From: Paraburkholderia susongensis
GTDB lineage: Bacteria; Pseudomonadota; Gammaproteobacteria; Burkholderiales; Burkholderiaceae
Assembly: GCF_900177725.1 (NCBI RefSeq)
Contig: NZ_FXAT01000001.1
Location: 248,001-312,000 of the forward strand
Length of the DNA: 64,000 nucleotides
Direction of reading: 5' to 3'
Below are positions 21,576-29,883 of the stretch, piece by piece. The number at the start of each line of letters is the position of its first letter. Within the stretch, counting starts at the first letter, position 1. Made by a program: the position numbers and the translations under genes. Under the pieces are notes generated by a model that worked only from the letters and a program-made list of their open reading frames with translations, did no database searches and was not told the origin of the DNA.

Positions 21576-22427
21576 ATGTCGGCCACAACGACACCTTTCC
21601 CGCGAGCAGTAATCTTCGACGCCTACGGCACGCTTTTCGACGTGCATTCGGTGATCGCCGCCGCGGAGCAACTGTTCCCCGGCCACGGCAACGCGCTCTC
21701 GCAGTTGTGGCGCCAGAAGCAGATCGAATACACGCAACTGCGCACGCTCGCCGCGCACGTGGAAGCGCCCGGCGAACACTACCGGCCGTTCTGGGACATC
21801 ACGCTCGACGCGTTGCGTTTTGCCGCGAAAAAACTGCAACTCACGCTGGGCCGCGCGGCCGAAAAACGTCTGATGGACGAATACGCGTGCCTGTCCGCGT
21901 TCCCCGATGCGGTGCCCGTGTTGCGTGCGTTGCGCGAACCGGCCCCCGGTTCAGCCTCGGACTCGGAATCAGCATCGGGCGCGGCTACTGCAACGGCCGC
22001 GCCACGCGCCGGGCTCGCGATCCTCTCGAACGGCAATCCGCAGATGCTCGACATCGCGGTCAAAAGCGCGGGCATGAGCGCCCTCTTCGATCACGTGCTG
22101 TCCGTCGACGCGGTGCGTGCCTACAAGCCCTCGCCCGCCGCGTATGCGCTCGGCACCGAAGCGTTCGGCGCAGCGGCGCGCGAGATCGTCTTCGTGTCGT
22201 CGAACGGCTGGGACGTGGCGGGTGCGACGTGGTTCGGCTTCACGACGTTCTGGCTCAACCGGCAGAACGCGCCCCTCGAAGAACTCGGCGTCACGCCCCA
22301 TGGCACGGGCAGCGGGATGAACGATCTGCTGGCTTTTTTGCAAACGCTTTCTGCGCCTTCGCCCAATGACGGTCACCTGAAAAAGCAACGCGGCGGCACC
22401 CGCAAGCGCGCCGGCCCGCGCGCCTGA
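21576..22427 (+). CDS. Haloacid dehalogenase, type II ((S)-2-haloacid dehalogenase family)
   Basis: HAD-superfamily hydrolase. The nucleophile is Asp15 in AVIFDAYGTLFDV. Motif II is LSNGNPQML, motif III the Lys in KPSPAAYALG, motif IV VSSNGWDVAGATWFGF; the last matches the FVSSNAWDxxGA block of L-2-haloacid dehalogenases. The protein (283 residues) is about 50 longer than typical, with an Ala/Ser-rich insert near residue 125 and a basic C-terminal tail. It lies 88 bp before aceB and divergent from the LysR gene. The in vivo substrate may be a haloacid or another small acid. Confidence 0.88.
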   Translation: MSATTTPFPRAVIFDAYGTLFDVHSVIAAAEQLFPGHGNALSQLWRQKQIEYTQLRTLAAHVEAPGEHYRPFWDITLDALRFAAKKLQLTLGRAAEKRLMDEYACLSAFPDAVPVLRALREPAPGSASDSESASGAATATAAPRAGLAILSNGNPQMLDIAVKSAGMSALFDHVLSVDAVRAYKPSPAAYALGTEAFGAAAREIVFVSSNGWDVAGATWFGFTTFWLNRQNAPLEELGVTPHGTGSGMNDLLAFLQTLSAPSPNDGHLKKQRGGTRKRAGPRA

Positions 22428-22515
22428 CGGCAGCTACCGCAGCCATCTGGCAATACACCCACCCACTACTTTTCAACATCCGCATTTCTGCAATCTGACC
22501 GACCAAGGAGAAAAC

Positions 22516-24108
22516 ATGACGAATTTACTGTCGCTGCCGCAGGGCATGGAAATCACGGGCGAGATCAAGCCCGGCTTTGAAGCGATCCTCACGCGTGAAG
22601 CGCTGGAACTCGTCGCCGCGCTGCATCGCACGTTCGAGCCGCGCCGCCAGCAACTGCTGCAGGCGCGCGTCGAACGCACGAAGCGGCTCGATGCGGGCGA
22701 GCGCCCCGACTTCCTCGCCGAAACGAAGAGCGTGCGCGAAGGCGACTGGAGCATCGCGCCGCTGCCGCACGATCTGCAATGCCGGCGCGTCGAGATTACG
22801 GGTCCTGTCGAGCGCAAGATGATCATCAATGCGCTGAATTCGGGCGCGGATTCCTATATGAGCGACTTCGAGGATTCGAATGCGCCGAGCTGGGACAACC
22901 AGATCACCGGCCATATCAATCTGAAGGACGCCGTGCGCCGCACGATTTCGCTCGAACAGAACGGCAAATCGTACAAGCTGAACGACAAGACCGCGACGCT
23001 GATCGTGCGTCCGCGCGGCTGGCATCTCGACGAGAAGCACGTGAAGGTGGACGGCAAGCGCGTGTCGGGCGGCATCTTCGATTTCGCGCTCTACATGGTT
23101 CACAACGCGAAGGAGCTGATTGCGCGCGGCTCGGGCCCGTACTTCTATCTGCCCAAGATGGAGAACCATCTCGAGGCGCGTTTGTGGAACGACATCTTCG
23201 TCGCCGCGCAGGAGGCGGTCGGTGTGCCGCGCGGCACGATTCGCGCGACGGTGCTGATCGAGACGATCGTCGCCGCGTTCGAAATGGACGAGATTCTGTA
23301 CGAGCTGCGCGAACATAGCTCGGGTCTCAACGCGGGACGCTGGGACTACATCTTCTCGGCGATCAAGAAGTTCAAGAGCGACCGCGACTTCTGTCTCGCC
23401 GATCGCTCGCAGATCACGATGACGTCGCCGTTCATGCGCGCGTACGCGCTGCTGCTTCTGAAGACCTGTCACCGCCGCAACGCACCGGCGATCGGCGGCA
23501 TGAGCGCGCTGATTCCGATCAAGAACGATCCGGCCGCGAATGAAAAAGCAATGGGCGGCGTGCGCTCCGACAAGGCGCGCGATGCCGGCGACGGCTACGA
23601 CGGCGGCTGGGTCGCGCATCCGGGCCTCGTGCCCATCGCGATGGAAGAGTTCGTCAAAGTGCTCGGCGACAAACCGAACCAGATCGGCAAGCAGCGCGGC
23701 GACGTGCTCGTCATCGCGGCCGACCTGCTCGACTTCCGCCCGGAAACGCCGATCACCGAAGCGGGTCTGCGCAACAACATCAATGTCGGGATTCACTACC
23801 TCGGTTCGTGGCTCGCGGGCAATGGCTGCGTGCCGATCCACAATCTGATGGAGGACGCGGCCACCGCGGAAATTTCGCGCTCGCAGGTGTGGCAGTGGAT
23901 CCGCTCGCCGAAGGGCAAGCTCGACGACGGCCGCAAGGTGACGGTCGAACTCGTGCGCGAGCTGTCGGCGCAGGAGCTCGCCAAGGTGAAGCAGAGCGTG
24001 GGGGGTGACACGAAACCGTATGAGCGCGCGGCGCAGATTTTCGAGCAGATGTCGACTGCCGAGCAATTCACCGATTTTCTGACGTTGCCGCTTTACGAGG
24101 AACTTTGA
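22516..24108 (+). CDS. aceB: Malate synthase A
   Basis: Condenses glyoxylate with acetyl-CoA to malate, the second step of the glyoxylate shunt. The protein has 530 residues, the size of malate synthase A. Diagnostic parts are DFEDSNAPSWDNQITGH, RGTIRATVLIETIVAAFEMDEILYEL (about residues 238-264) and the catalytic Asp region GWVAHPGLVPIA through HYLGSWLAGNGCVPIHNLMEDAATAEISR. A clear AAGGAG site precedes the start. The terminator at 24207 closes the unit. Confidence 0.97.
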   Translation: MTNLLSLPQGMEITGEIKPGFEAILTREALELVAALHRTFEPRRQQLLQARVERTKRLDAGERPDFLAETKSVREGDWSIAPLPHDLQCRRVEITGPVERKMIINALNSGADSYMSDFEDSNAPSWDNQITGHINLKDAVRRTISLEQNGKSYKLNDKTATLIVRPRGWHLDEKHVKVDGKRVSGGIFDFALYMVHNAKELIARGSGPYFYLPKMENHLEARLWNDIFVAAQEAVGVPRGTIRATVLIETIVAAFEMDEILYELREHSSGLNAGRWDYIFSAIKKFKSDRDFCLADRSQITMTSPFMRAYALLLLKTCHRRNAPAIGGMSALIPIKNDPAANEKAMGGVRSDKARDAGDGYDGGWVAHPGLVPIAMEEFVKVLGDKPNQIGKQRGDVLVIAADLLDFRPETPITEAGLRNNINVGIHYLGSWLAGNGCVPIHNLMEDAATAEISRSQVWQWIRSPKGKLDDGRKVTVELVRELSAQELAKVKQSVGGDTKPYERAAQIFEQMSTAEQFTDFLTLPLYEEL

Positions 24109-24206
24109 GTGCGGGGGTGAGGCGGGCACGGGCAGGACGGGCGGGCGGTTCGTTGACCGTCCGGGCTGCGTGATTGTGTGACCTGCCTCGATTCGGTGGA
24201 TCGATG

Positions 24207-24245
24207 AACAGCGCGCCATGTGGGTAAGTGGCGCGCTGTTTTTTT
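24207..24245 (+). terminator. Rho-independent terminator of aceB
   Basis: A 12-bp stem (AACAGCGCGCCA at 24207-24218 with its complement at 24229-24240), 10-nt loop, and a T run to 24245. It lies 100 bp after the aceB stop codon. Confidence 0.9.
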
Positions 24246-24294
24246 GGGGCTTCGCTTTCGCACAAGCGCGCCGCGCCTGCGCGCATTCATTCAG

Positions 24295-24696
24295 TCAACG
24301 CGTGCGACGATACTCGACCCAATCTCCGGATCGGATCTCGGGCAGCCCCTTCACCGCGCCCGGCGTGACCGGATAGAACCGGCAGTTCACGACGTTGCCG
24401 TCCACTTTCACCATCACCTCGCGGGCAAGGAAACGATCCTCGACGCCCGGGTAGACGGCTTCGATTTCGTCGAGCACGGCGACCAGCGCGTCGTCGATTT
24501 CGTAGACGTCGCCGCATACGTCGACGCCCGCTTCATCGACGACGAGTCCCGGATACAGGCCAAAATCGAATAGATGGCCGCGCACCGTGGCGCTGCCGAG
24601 CAGGGTCGGCGCCGGGACGTCGTTGCGCGCCGCGGCTTCGCTGATATCGTTCGCTTCACCGGCACGCAGCGTGCCGTAGACAAAGACGGTCTGCAT
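24295..24696 (-). CDS. Gamma-glutamylcyclotransferase-like protein (AIG2/YtfP family)
   Basis: A 133-residue GGCT-fold protein. The start VFVYGTLRAGEAN is the family glycine-containing substrate loop, and the acidic catalytic residue lies in the central part (VLDEIEAVYPGVEDRFL, a good match to the conserved LDxxEG-type block). Members act on gamma-glutamyl or related adducts, often in repair or detoxification; the exact substrate is unknown. It is followed at 25230 by an RraA-like gene on the same strand, so the two are probably transcribed together. Confidence 0.85.
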   Translation of the reverse strand: MQTVFVYGTLRAGEANDISEAAARNDVPAPTLLGSATVRGHLFDFGLYPGLVVDEAGVDVCGDVYEIDDALVAVLDEIEAVYPGVEDRFLAREVMVKVDGNVVNCRFYPVTPGAVKGLPEIRSGDWVEYRRTR

Positions 24697-24735
24697 CGTT
24701 CTCAGGTCTCCCTGGTTGAAAGTTCGGGTGCGGCT

Positions 24736-25230
24736 TCAATCCAGCGCCACGTTCGCGACGAGCACACCGTCGAGATCCACGTAGATCCATTCGCCCGGAT
24801 GCACGAGCGCGCCGGGCAAGCTCACCGGCACGTCGCGTTCGCCGGCACCGCGCTTCTGCGGGCGTCGCGGACAGGTGGTGAGCGCCGCCACGCCGACGTC
24901 GAGTTCATTGATCTCGAGCGAATCGCGCACGCAGCCGTTCACGACGATGCCCGCCCAACCGTTCTGTTGCGCGATCTCCGCGAGGTTGCCGCCGACCAGC
25001 GCGCAGCGCAGACTGCCGCCGCCGTCGACGACCAGCACGCGGCCCGCGCCCTCTTCTTCGAGCGTGGCGCGCACGAGCGCATTGTCTTCGAACACCTTCA
25101 GCGTCACCGCCTGGCCGCTGAAGTACGCGGTACGGCTAAACAGATGGAAGACCGGTTCGAGCACGCGCAAGGTGCCGAGTGCCAACAGGTTCTCGTGCGC
25201 GTCGCAGAGGTCCGCGGTAGCAAAGCTCAT
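24736..25230 (-). CDS. RraA-like protein (4-hydroxy-4-methyl-2-oxoglutarate aldolase / RNase E inhibitor family)
   Basis: A 164-residue RraA-fold protein. Visible motifs are [22 protein letters not shown] and [14 protein letters not shown] with the metal/substrate Arg-x-Asp. RraA in E. coli inhibits RNase E, while close relatives in other bacteria are class II HMG/CHA aldolases with oxaloacetate decarboxylase activity. The G-x20-R-x-D motif of aldolases is present, so both roles remain possible. The gene is upstream of the GGCT-like gene with 39 bp between. Confidence 0.88.
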   Translation of the reverse strand: MSFATADLCDAHENLLALGTLRVLEPVFHLFSRTAYFSGQAVTLKVFEDNALVRATLEEEGAGRVLVVDGGGSLRCALVGGNLAEIAQQNGWAGIVVNGCVRDSLEINELDVGVAALTTCPRRPQKRGAGERDVPVSLPGALVHPGEWIYVDLDGVLVANVALD

Positions 25231-25381
25231 GGTTTCTCCTTGAGGCTCATGGCAATCGGGACATTATGCAACGATGGAAGGCCGGCAACGCCGGACGAGC
25301 GCCTCTACAATGATGAGTCCCGCGGTAATTTGCGGCGGCCGGCTCGCCAGCCGCACTCCGTTATCCGAACCGAGTTTCGCC

Positions 25382-26281
25382 ATGACTTCGTCCGCCGACT
25401 CAGATCTGTCGAGCCTCGTGCGCTTCGCCGATATTCCGCCCGAGTTCGAGCCGACCAGCACGCACCCGATCCGCGTGCGCTCGCGACCGATGCCTGCGGG
25501 CTGGCACATCCCGCGCCATACGCATGCGTGGGCGCAAGTCGCGTATGCGTCGCGCGGTGTGCTGCGTGTCGCGACGACCGGCACTACGTGGATGGTGCCG
25601 CCTTCGCGCGCGATCTGGGTGCCGCCACACGTGACGCACGAAGTGGTCGCCGTCGAGGACGCGTTCCTGCGCACGCTCTACATCACCGAAAGCGCCGTAC
25701 CGGCCGGGCTCGATACACCGCGTGTCGTCGAAGTATCGAACCTGCTGCGCGAAGTGATCGCCGCGCTCGACATGCCCGGTCTGTCCGCCGCGCGCGAGCA
25801 GTTGCTCGGCGCGCTCGCGCTCGACGAGCTGACGTGCTCCGAGCCGCTGCCGCTGTCCGTACCGATGCCCAACGAAAAACGCCTGCGCGTGCTGTGCGAA
25901 GCGGTGATCGCGGACCCGACGCACGGCGAGTCGCTCGAACAATGGGCGGCGAGCGTCGGCGCGAGCACACGCACGATCGCGCGGCTGTTCCGCCGGGAAC
26001 TGGGCGTGAGTTTTTCGCAATGGCGCCAGCAGGCGATTCTCGCGCGCGCCATTCCGCTGTTAAGCCAGGGACGGCCGCTCTCGCATGTGGCGCAGGAATT
26101 GGGCTATCAGAGTCAGAGCGCGTTTTCCGCGATGTTCCGCCGCGCTTTCGGCGCGAGTCCGCGTGCGTTCATCGAGCGAGGCGCCGAGCATCGCGTGGAC
26201 AACGGCGAGCCTGACGATACGCGCGCGGACGCAGAAACGGCACAGAATCGCGCGGACCCGGCGGACGTTGCGGGACGCTGA
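25382..26281 (+). CDS. AraC family transcriptional regulator
   Basis: A regulator with an N-terminal cupin part (HIPRHTHAWAQVAYASRGVL, HVTHEVVAVEDAFLRTLYI) and a C-terminal pair of helix-turn-helix motifs (SLEQWAASVGASTRTIARLF, then LSHVAQELGYQSQSAFSAMF). The chosen ATG at 25382 gives 299 residues; an upstream frame to 25274 adds residues unlike the family. It is divergent from rraA. An acidic/polar tail follows the DNA-binding domain. Confidence 0.9.
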   Translation: MTSSADSDLSSLVRFADIPPEFEPTSTHPIRVRSRPMPAGWHIPRHTHAWAQVAYASRGVLRVATTGTTWMVPPSRAIWVPPHVTHEVVAVEDAFLRTLYITESAVPAGLDTPRVVEVSNLLREVIAALDMPGLSAAREQLLGALALDELTCSEPLPLSVPMPNEKRLRVLCEAVIADPTHGESLEQWAASVGASTRTIARLFRRELGVSFSQWRQQAILARAIPLLSQGRPLSHVAQELGYQSQSAFSAMFRRAFGASPRAFIERGAEHRVDNGEPDDTRADAETAQNRADPADVAGR

Positions 26282-26298
26282 ATGGCGCAAACCCCGCC

Positions 26299-26763
26299 TC
26301 AAACCCGCCGCGCCAGATGACGAATCGCGCCAAGTTGCGCGAGCCGCGGCCCGGCGAGCCTATAACCCTTGCGCTGATACAGCCGCGCCGCGGGATTGTC
26401 GACGAACACGCGTAGTTGCAGCTCGCGCAGTCCGCGCTCACGCGCCCATTGATGCGAAATGTCGAGCAGATACGTGCCGGCACCGAGTCGCCGATAACCC
26501 TCGGCAATCTGCACGTCGCGGATATGCAGCGAATCGCCCTCTTCCGTAATGCGCAGCACGCCCATCGGCACGCCGTCCACTTCGAGAATGAAATTCTCCG
26601 ATTCGCGCCAGCTGCCGAGAAACAGATCGCTGCGCCAGACCAGATGATGCCGGCGATAGTAGCCGCCCATGTTGTTGCGCGTCAGCGCCTCGGCAAACTC
26701 GAAATCGTCCATGCTGGCATTGCGCAGATGAAACGGTGACGGAGCTTCGGTGGGATCAAACAT
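26299..26763 (-). CDS. GNAT family N-acetyltransferase
   Basis: A 154-residue acetyltransferase. The acetyl-CoA pyrophosphate loop is EGYRRLGAGTYLL and the C-terminal strand pair is LRVFVDNPAARLYQRKGYRL. The start at ATG 26763 places the domain correctly; the frame runs on to 26862 without a domain. The gene converges with the AraC regulator. The acceptor substrate is unknown. Confidence 0.85.
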   Translation of the reverse strand: MFDPTEAPSPFHLRNASMDDFEFAEALTRNNMGGYYRRHHLVWRSDLFLGSWRESENFILEVDGVPMGVLRITEEGDSLHIRDVQIAEGYRRLGAGTYLLDISHQWARERGLRELQLRVFVDNPAARLYQRKGYRLAGPRLAQLGAIRHLARRV

Positions 26764-26901
26764 GACGGGAACGCGAGGATGAGTCGGATCAACGGTAAAA
26801 CAGGCCGCGTGTGCTGGCAATGGCTGTTTGTCCCGAGCCTGCCTGGAGGCGGTGCGCGGCAACGCGCAGACAGCAAGCGGCCAAAATCAGATGGCCAAAA
26901 T

Positions 26902-26930
26902 AAAAAAGCCCACTTCTTCCGAAGTGGGCT
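26902..26930 (-). terminator. Terminator of the tRNA array (distal)
   Basis: On the minus strand AGCCCACTTC pairs with GAAGTGGGCT (26921-26930 and 26907-26916 on plus) around a 4-nt loop, then a U run (26902-26907). It is placed directly after tRNA-Asp at 26941. Confidence 0.9.
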
Positions 26931-26940
26931 TTCTCAAATC

Positions 26941-27017
26941 TGGCGGAGCGGACGGGACTCGAACCCGCGACCCCCGGCGTGACAGGCCGGTATTCTAACC
27001 GACTGAACTACCGCTCC
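26941..27017 (-). tRNA. tRNA-Asp (GTC), copy 1
   Basis: 77 nt including the encoded CCA. The acceptor stem GGAGCGG/CCGCUCC, anticodon GTC within CCTGTCACG, and the T-loop GGTTCGAGTCC are all present. It is the last gene of the tandem Glu-Asp array, read right to left. Confidence 0.97.
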
Positions 27018-27120
27018 AGTCTTTACACCTTAGCTTGCGAGTGTCGGTTAATTCTCTGCAAGCTGCGCTGCTTTACTACTTGCCGGGCCTTGACCCGAAT
27101 ACTAAAGCGACGCTGATGTC

Positions 27121-27196
27121 TGGCGTCCCCTAGGGGATTCGAACCCCTGTACTCACCGTGAAAGGGTGATGTCCTAGGCCTCTAGACGAAGGGGAC
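27121..27196 (-). tRNA. tRNA-Glu (TTC), copy 1
   Basis: 76 nt including CCA. Acceptor GTCCCCT, anticodon TTC within CCTTTCACG, T-loop GGTTCGAATCC. The cloverleaf is intact and it is identical in the tRNA region to copy 2 at 27438. Confidence 0.97.
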
Positions 27197-27222
27197 AACG
27201 TACTGCTTACACCTTTAATGAA

Positions 27223-27254
27223 AAAGCCCGTTCAGGTTTGTGTGAACGGGCTTT
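27223..27254 (-). terminator. Terminator between the two tRNA pairs
   Basis: On the minus strand a stem of about 12 bp (AAAGCCCGTTCA and complement, 27225-27236 and 27243-27254) is followed by a U run at 27223-27227. It ends the Glu2-Asp2 unit before Glu1 begins, so the first pair may need its own promoter or rely on read-through. Confidence 0.8.
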
Positions 27255-27257
27255 GTC

Positions 27258-27334
27258 TGGCGGAGTGGACGGGACTCGAACCCGCGACCCCCGGCGTGAC
27301 AGGCCGGTATTCTAACCGACTGAACTACCACTCC
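27258..27334 (-). tRNA. tRNA-Asp (GTC), copy 2
   Basis: 77 nt including CCA, same anticodon and arms as copy 1. The acceptor stem differs by one pair: GGAGUGG/CCACUCC here against GGAGCGG/CCGCUCC in copy 1. The change is compensated on both sides, so the stem stays fully paired. Confidence 0.97.
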
Positions 27335-27437
27335 AGTCTTTACACCCTAGCTTGCGAGCGTCGGTTAATTCTCTGCAAGCTGCGTTGCTTTACTACCTGC
27401 CGGGCTTTAACCCGAATACTAAAGCGACGCTGATGTT

Positions 27438-27513
27438 TGGCGTCCCCTAGGGGATTCGAACCCCTGTACTCACCGTGAAAGGGTGATGTCCTAGGCCTCT
27501 AGACGAAGGGGAC
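27438..27513 (-). tRNA. tRNA-Glu (TTC), copy 2
   Basis: 76 nt including CCA, first gene of the array after the promoter at 27599-27627. The structure is the same as copy 1. Confidence 0.97.
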
Positions 27514-27598
27514 ATAATCTTTTCAGATCTGTCTTTAACTCGCTGCCAACTTACGCTAACTGGTCAGTTATTTCGTTTCGTCAACTGCGAAGACCGCT

Positions 27599-27627
27599 AT
27601 TCTAACTATATTTCAGCGATTTGTGAA
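27599..27627 (-). promoter_or_regulatory. Sigma70 promoter of the tRNA array
   Basis: On the minus strand TTCACA (27622-27627), a 17-bp spacer and TAGAAT (27599-27604) match the consensus well. The expected start is near 27592, leaving an 80-nt leader to tRNA-Glu copy 2. Confidence 0.7.
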
Positions 27628-27663
27628 GTCTTTTCTCTACAACTTCCAGACTTCGCAACCACT

Positions 27664-27816
27664 TTACTCTGGCGGGTAAGCAGGATCGAAAAGCTTCCTC
27701 AATCCTTTGTCCACCAACGCTTCGGCGAACTCTTGACCCACCAGGTACGCATTGGGTACATCATCCACGACTTGATGTTTTTCAGCAACATCCTGCTTCA
27801 AAACAACCGTAAGCAC
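27664..27816 (-). CDS. Possible small ORF (50 residues)
   Basis: A frame from GTG at 27816 to TAA at 27664. It contains QDVAEKHQVVDD, PNAYLVGQEFAEALVDKG and ends FDPAYPPE, a well-mixed acidic sequence with few low-complexity runs. A TATAAT (27850-27855 on plus as its complement) with TTGCGC 18 bp before it lies about 34 bp upstream of the GTG. The ribosome site is weak and I recognise no family. It could instead be a remnant, and its end overlaps the putative attachment repeat at 27675-27690. Confidence 0.3.
   Translation of the reverse strand: MLTVVLKQDVAEKHQVVDDVPNAYLVGQEFAEALVDKGLRKLFDPAYPPE
27675..27690 (-). other. Putative partial attachment repeat (tRNA-Ala 3' region)
   Basis: GGTAAGCAGGATCGAA matches 15 of 16 bases of the tRNA-Ala gene at 51970-51985 in the same orientation. 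Beyond it three more bases (GCT) match after a 2-base mismatch. tRNA 3' ends are usual integration sites, and the copies lie 24.3 kb apart, just outside the catabolic block. No integrase gene is seen. Confidence 0.4.
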
Positions 27817-27882
27817 CTTGTTTCGAAGCGCTCAGAAGCAGAGAACGAGATTATAAGCAGACATCTCCACGATGCGCAAGAA

Positions 27883-27910
27883 TTTTCCGTCACTGCTTTT
27901 CCGTCACTGC
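27883..27910 (+). repeat. 14-bp perfect tandem repeat (two copies)
   Basis: TTTTCCGTCACTGC occurs twice without spacer, at 27883-27896 and 27897-27910. Confidence 0.8.
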
Positions 27911-28404
27911 CCTACCAGGATTATTTGGGATCTTCTCGATAGCCGACCTGAAAACAGGCGAGCCGCAGCGCCCTTCTTCCGGCTCGTTGTCTACGTTGAG
28001 AGGGTCGGCAGCCAATGGGAAGCTTTCTCAATGCCCGCGGAACCGTGATGACTCACTCTGGATTCGAGTGCATTCTGGACCAGCATGTCCAACCAGCGGC
28101 ACAACGTTGTCCAGGTCTTTTAACGGAGAGCGTCTATCCCCGTTGCTTTCGACATGCATGCACCCGCTCAATCCTGCAATGCATTCCACGCGATTGATTC
28201 AATCAGCGTCCAGGCTGCAATGAACACGCTCCAGATCGACACAGCGTCTTCGTCACTCAAATGCGAATGGACCGCACAAGTCTCGTTGCGTGGCGAATGG
28301 TTATAGTAGGATCTCGATAAACGGACGGGGAAATCGAAAGCCCCTATCCAACGAGCCGTGTCTCGGCCTCCAATCGCGCTCACTCTTCTGCTCCACTTTC
28401 CACC
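27911..28404 (+). other. Non-coding region before the first IclR gene
   Basis: About 490 bp with no convincing gene. Short frames at 27987-28223 and 28168-28476 have no family features. The composition is less GC-rich than the neighbours, as expected at an island edge. Confidence 0.5.
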
Positions 28405-29277
28405 GTGCCCACAAAAAGCGTCGAAACAGCGCCCAAGGCTCGCAAACCGAAAGCCAACGCGAGCGCTGCCGGCCAACCAGAAAAAACCGCTGGTAACACA
28501 CCGCCGCTAGGCACTCAAAGCATCCATCGGGCCGTCACCGTTCTGCGCGAAGTCGCCGCGCACGGCATGAAAGGCCTGCGCCTGTCCGACATCGCCGACG
28601 CCCTTTCGCTGGAGCGCCCTACCGCGCATCGCATCGTCAAGGGCCTCGTGGCGCAAGGCATGCTGATGCAGAACCGCGACACACGGCACTACCATCTCGG
28701 TCACGTCGTGTACGAACTCGGCCTCGCCGCGTCGCCGCATTTCAGCCTGCGAGAGCTATGTCAGCCCACGCTGCAGACGCTCGCCGAAAAGTCAGGCGAC
28801 TCCGTCTTCCTGATGGTGCGCAGCGGACTCGATGCGGTGTGCATCGATCTGCTCGAAGGTGGGTACCCGATCCAGACCCGCACGCTTGAAATCGGCGGAC
28901 GCCGACCGCTCGGTATCGGCGCAGGCAGCCTCGCATTGCTCATTTCGCTGCCGCCCGACGAGCGCGCGCGCGTCATGGCAACCAACGCAGGACGCCTGAC
29001 GACGTTCGGCAATTTCGCTCAAGCGCGCCTGGAAAAGGCGATCGCGGTATCGACCGAAGCCGGCTACGCGATCAATGAGGAAGACGTGCTGCCAGGCGTC
29101 TCGGCGATCGGTCTGTCGATCCGCCCGCGTCAGGGCACGCCCTATGCCGCCATCAGCATCGCCGCGATCGAGTCGCGGCTCTCGGGCGCACGACGCGTGG
29201 AAATGGCGAGACTACTGCAAAAGGAAGTGCGCGCCCTCGAGAAGAAGCTGGAAGCCGAGTCGCTGCGCTGGGAATAA
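28405..29277 (+). CDS. IclR family transcriptional regulator (first)
   Basis: A 290-residue regulator with winged-helix residues about 40-100 (SIHRAVTVLREVAAHGMKGL, LSDIADALSLERPTAHRIVK) and an effector-binding domain (SGDSVFLMVRSGLDAVCIDL and GVSAIGLSIRPRQG). Start is GTG at 28405. It is convergent with the minus-strand catabolic operon, 17 bp from the flavin reductase end. A paralogue is at 49245 and the two are clearly alike in the DNA-binding and effector parts. IclR proteins commonly sense pathway intermediates such as aromatic or acyl compounds. Confidence 0.93.
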   Translation: MPTKSVETAPKARKPKANASAAGQPEKTAGNTPPLGTQSIHRAVTVLREVAAHGMKGLRLSDIADALSLERPTAHRIVKGLVAQGMLMQNRDTRHYHLGHVVYELGLAASPHFSLRELCQPTLQTLAEKSGDSVFLMVRSGLDAVCIDLLEGGYPIQTRTLEIGGRRPLGIGAGSLALLISLPPDERARVMATNAGRLTTFGNFAQARLEKAIAVSTEAGYAINEEDVLPGVSAIGLSIRPRQGTPYAAISIAAIESRLSGARRVEMARLLQKEVRALEKKLEAESLRWE

Positions 29278-29294
29278 CGCGTCAACGGCAGGTA

Positions 29295-29822
29295 TCACCC
29301 CAGCGCAAGATCCGGATGCGGCGTCGGTACGCCATAGGCGCCACCGGCATAGAGCAGTGGCACTCTGTCGCAATGATGGAGATCCACCACTTCACCGACA
29401 AAGATGAAGTGATCGCCACCCTCGTACTTGAACGTGAGGTTGCATTCGAACCAGGCCACGCAACCGTCGAAGAGCGGCATGCCCCCGCGGCCGCTGCGCC
29501 ACTCGACGCCCTCGAAGCGATCCGGCACCGACGACGCGAACCGCGCGGCGAGCGGCATCTGATCCGCACACAGCACGTTGACCGCGAAACGCCCCGATGC
29601 CTCGAACACCTCCAGACTGCGCGAGCGCTTGTTGATGCTCCACAGCACGAGCGGCGGTGAAAGCGAAACCGAGTTGAAGGAATTGGCCGTCAGGCCCACG
29701 GGCGTGCCGTCGGGCATCGTGGTCGTGACAATGGTCACCCCGGTCGCAAAACGTCCCAAAGCGTGACGAAAATGGCTGGCATCAAACGTGGCATTCACGG
29801 AAGCCTCCTCGAAAGACGTCAT
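29295..29822 (-). CDS. Flavin reductase family protein (HpaC-like)
   Basis: A 175-residue FMN-binding split-barrel protein. Family blocks are HALGRFATGVTIVTT, GLTANSFNSVSLSPPLV and NVLCADQMPLAARFAS. Such proteins give reduced flavin to a partner oxygenase. The likely partner here is the DszC/HsaA-like protein at 33249-34427. The ATG at 29822 begins MTSFEEASVN and lies 61 bp after the MaoC gene end. It is the last gene of the operon. Confidence 0.9.
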   Translation of the reverse strand: MTSFEEASVNATFDASHFRHALGRFATGVTIVTTTMPDGTPVGLTANSFNSVSLSPPLVLWSINKRSRSLEVFEASGRFAVNVLCADQMPLAARFASSVPDRFEGVEWRSGRGGMPLFDGCVAWFECNLTFKYEGGDHFIFVGEVVDLHHCDRVPLLYAGGAYGVPTPHPDLALG

Positions 29823-29883
29823 GGCTATCTCGTTTCCTCGCACCGCGCGCGAAAACCGGCACGGCGATTCATTCGGACTGCGA

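Larger units (their letters stand above)
26885..27513. repeat. 317-bp tandem duplication carrying tRNA-Glu, tRNA-Asp and terminator
   Basis: Each tRNA in copy 1 is exactly 317 bp from its partner in copy 2 (26941 to 27258, 27121 to 27438). The DNA between Glu and Asp is also nearly the same in both copies. The terminator stems differ in sequence but hold the same place. Confidence 0.9.

Noticed and set aside
28168-28476. Minus-strand frame of 102 codons upstream of the first IclR gene, considered as a transposase or integrase remnant
   Set aside because: No DDE or tyrosine recombinase residues, no inverted repeats, and it overlaps the IclR start region.
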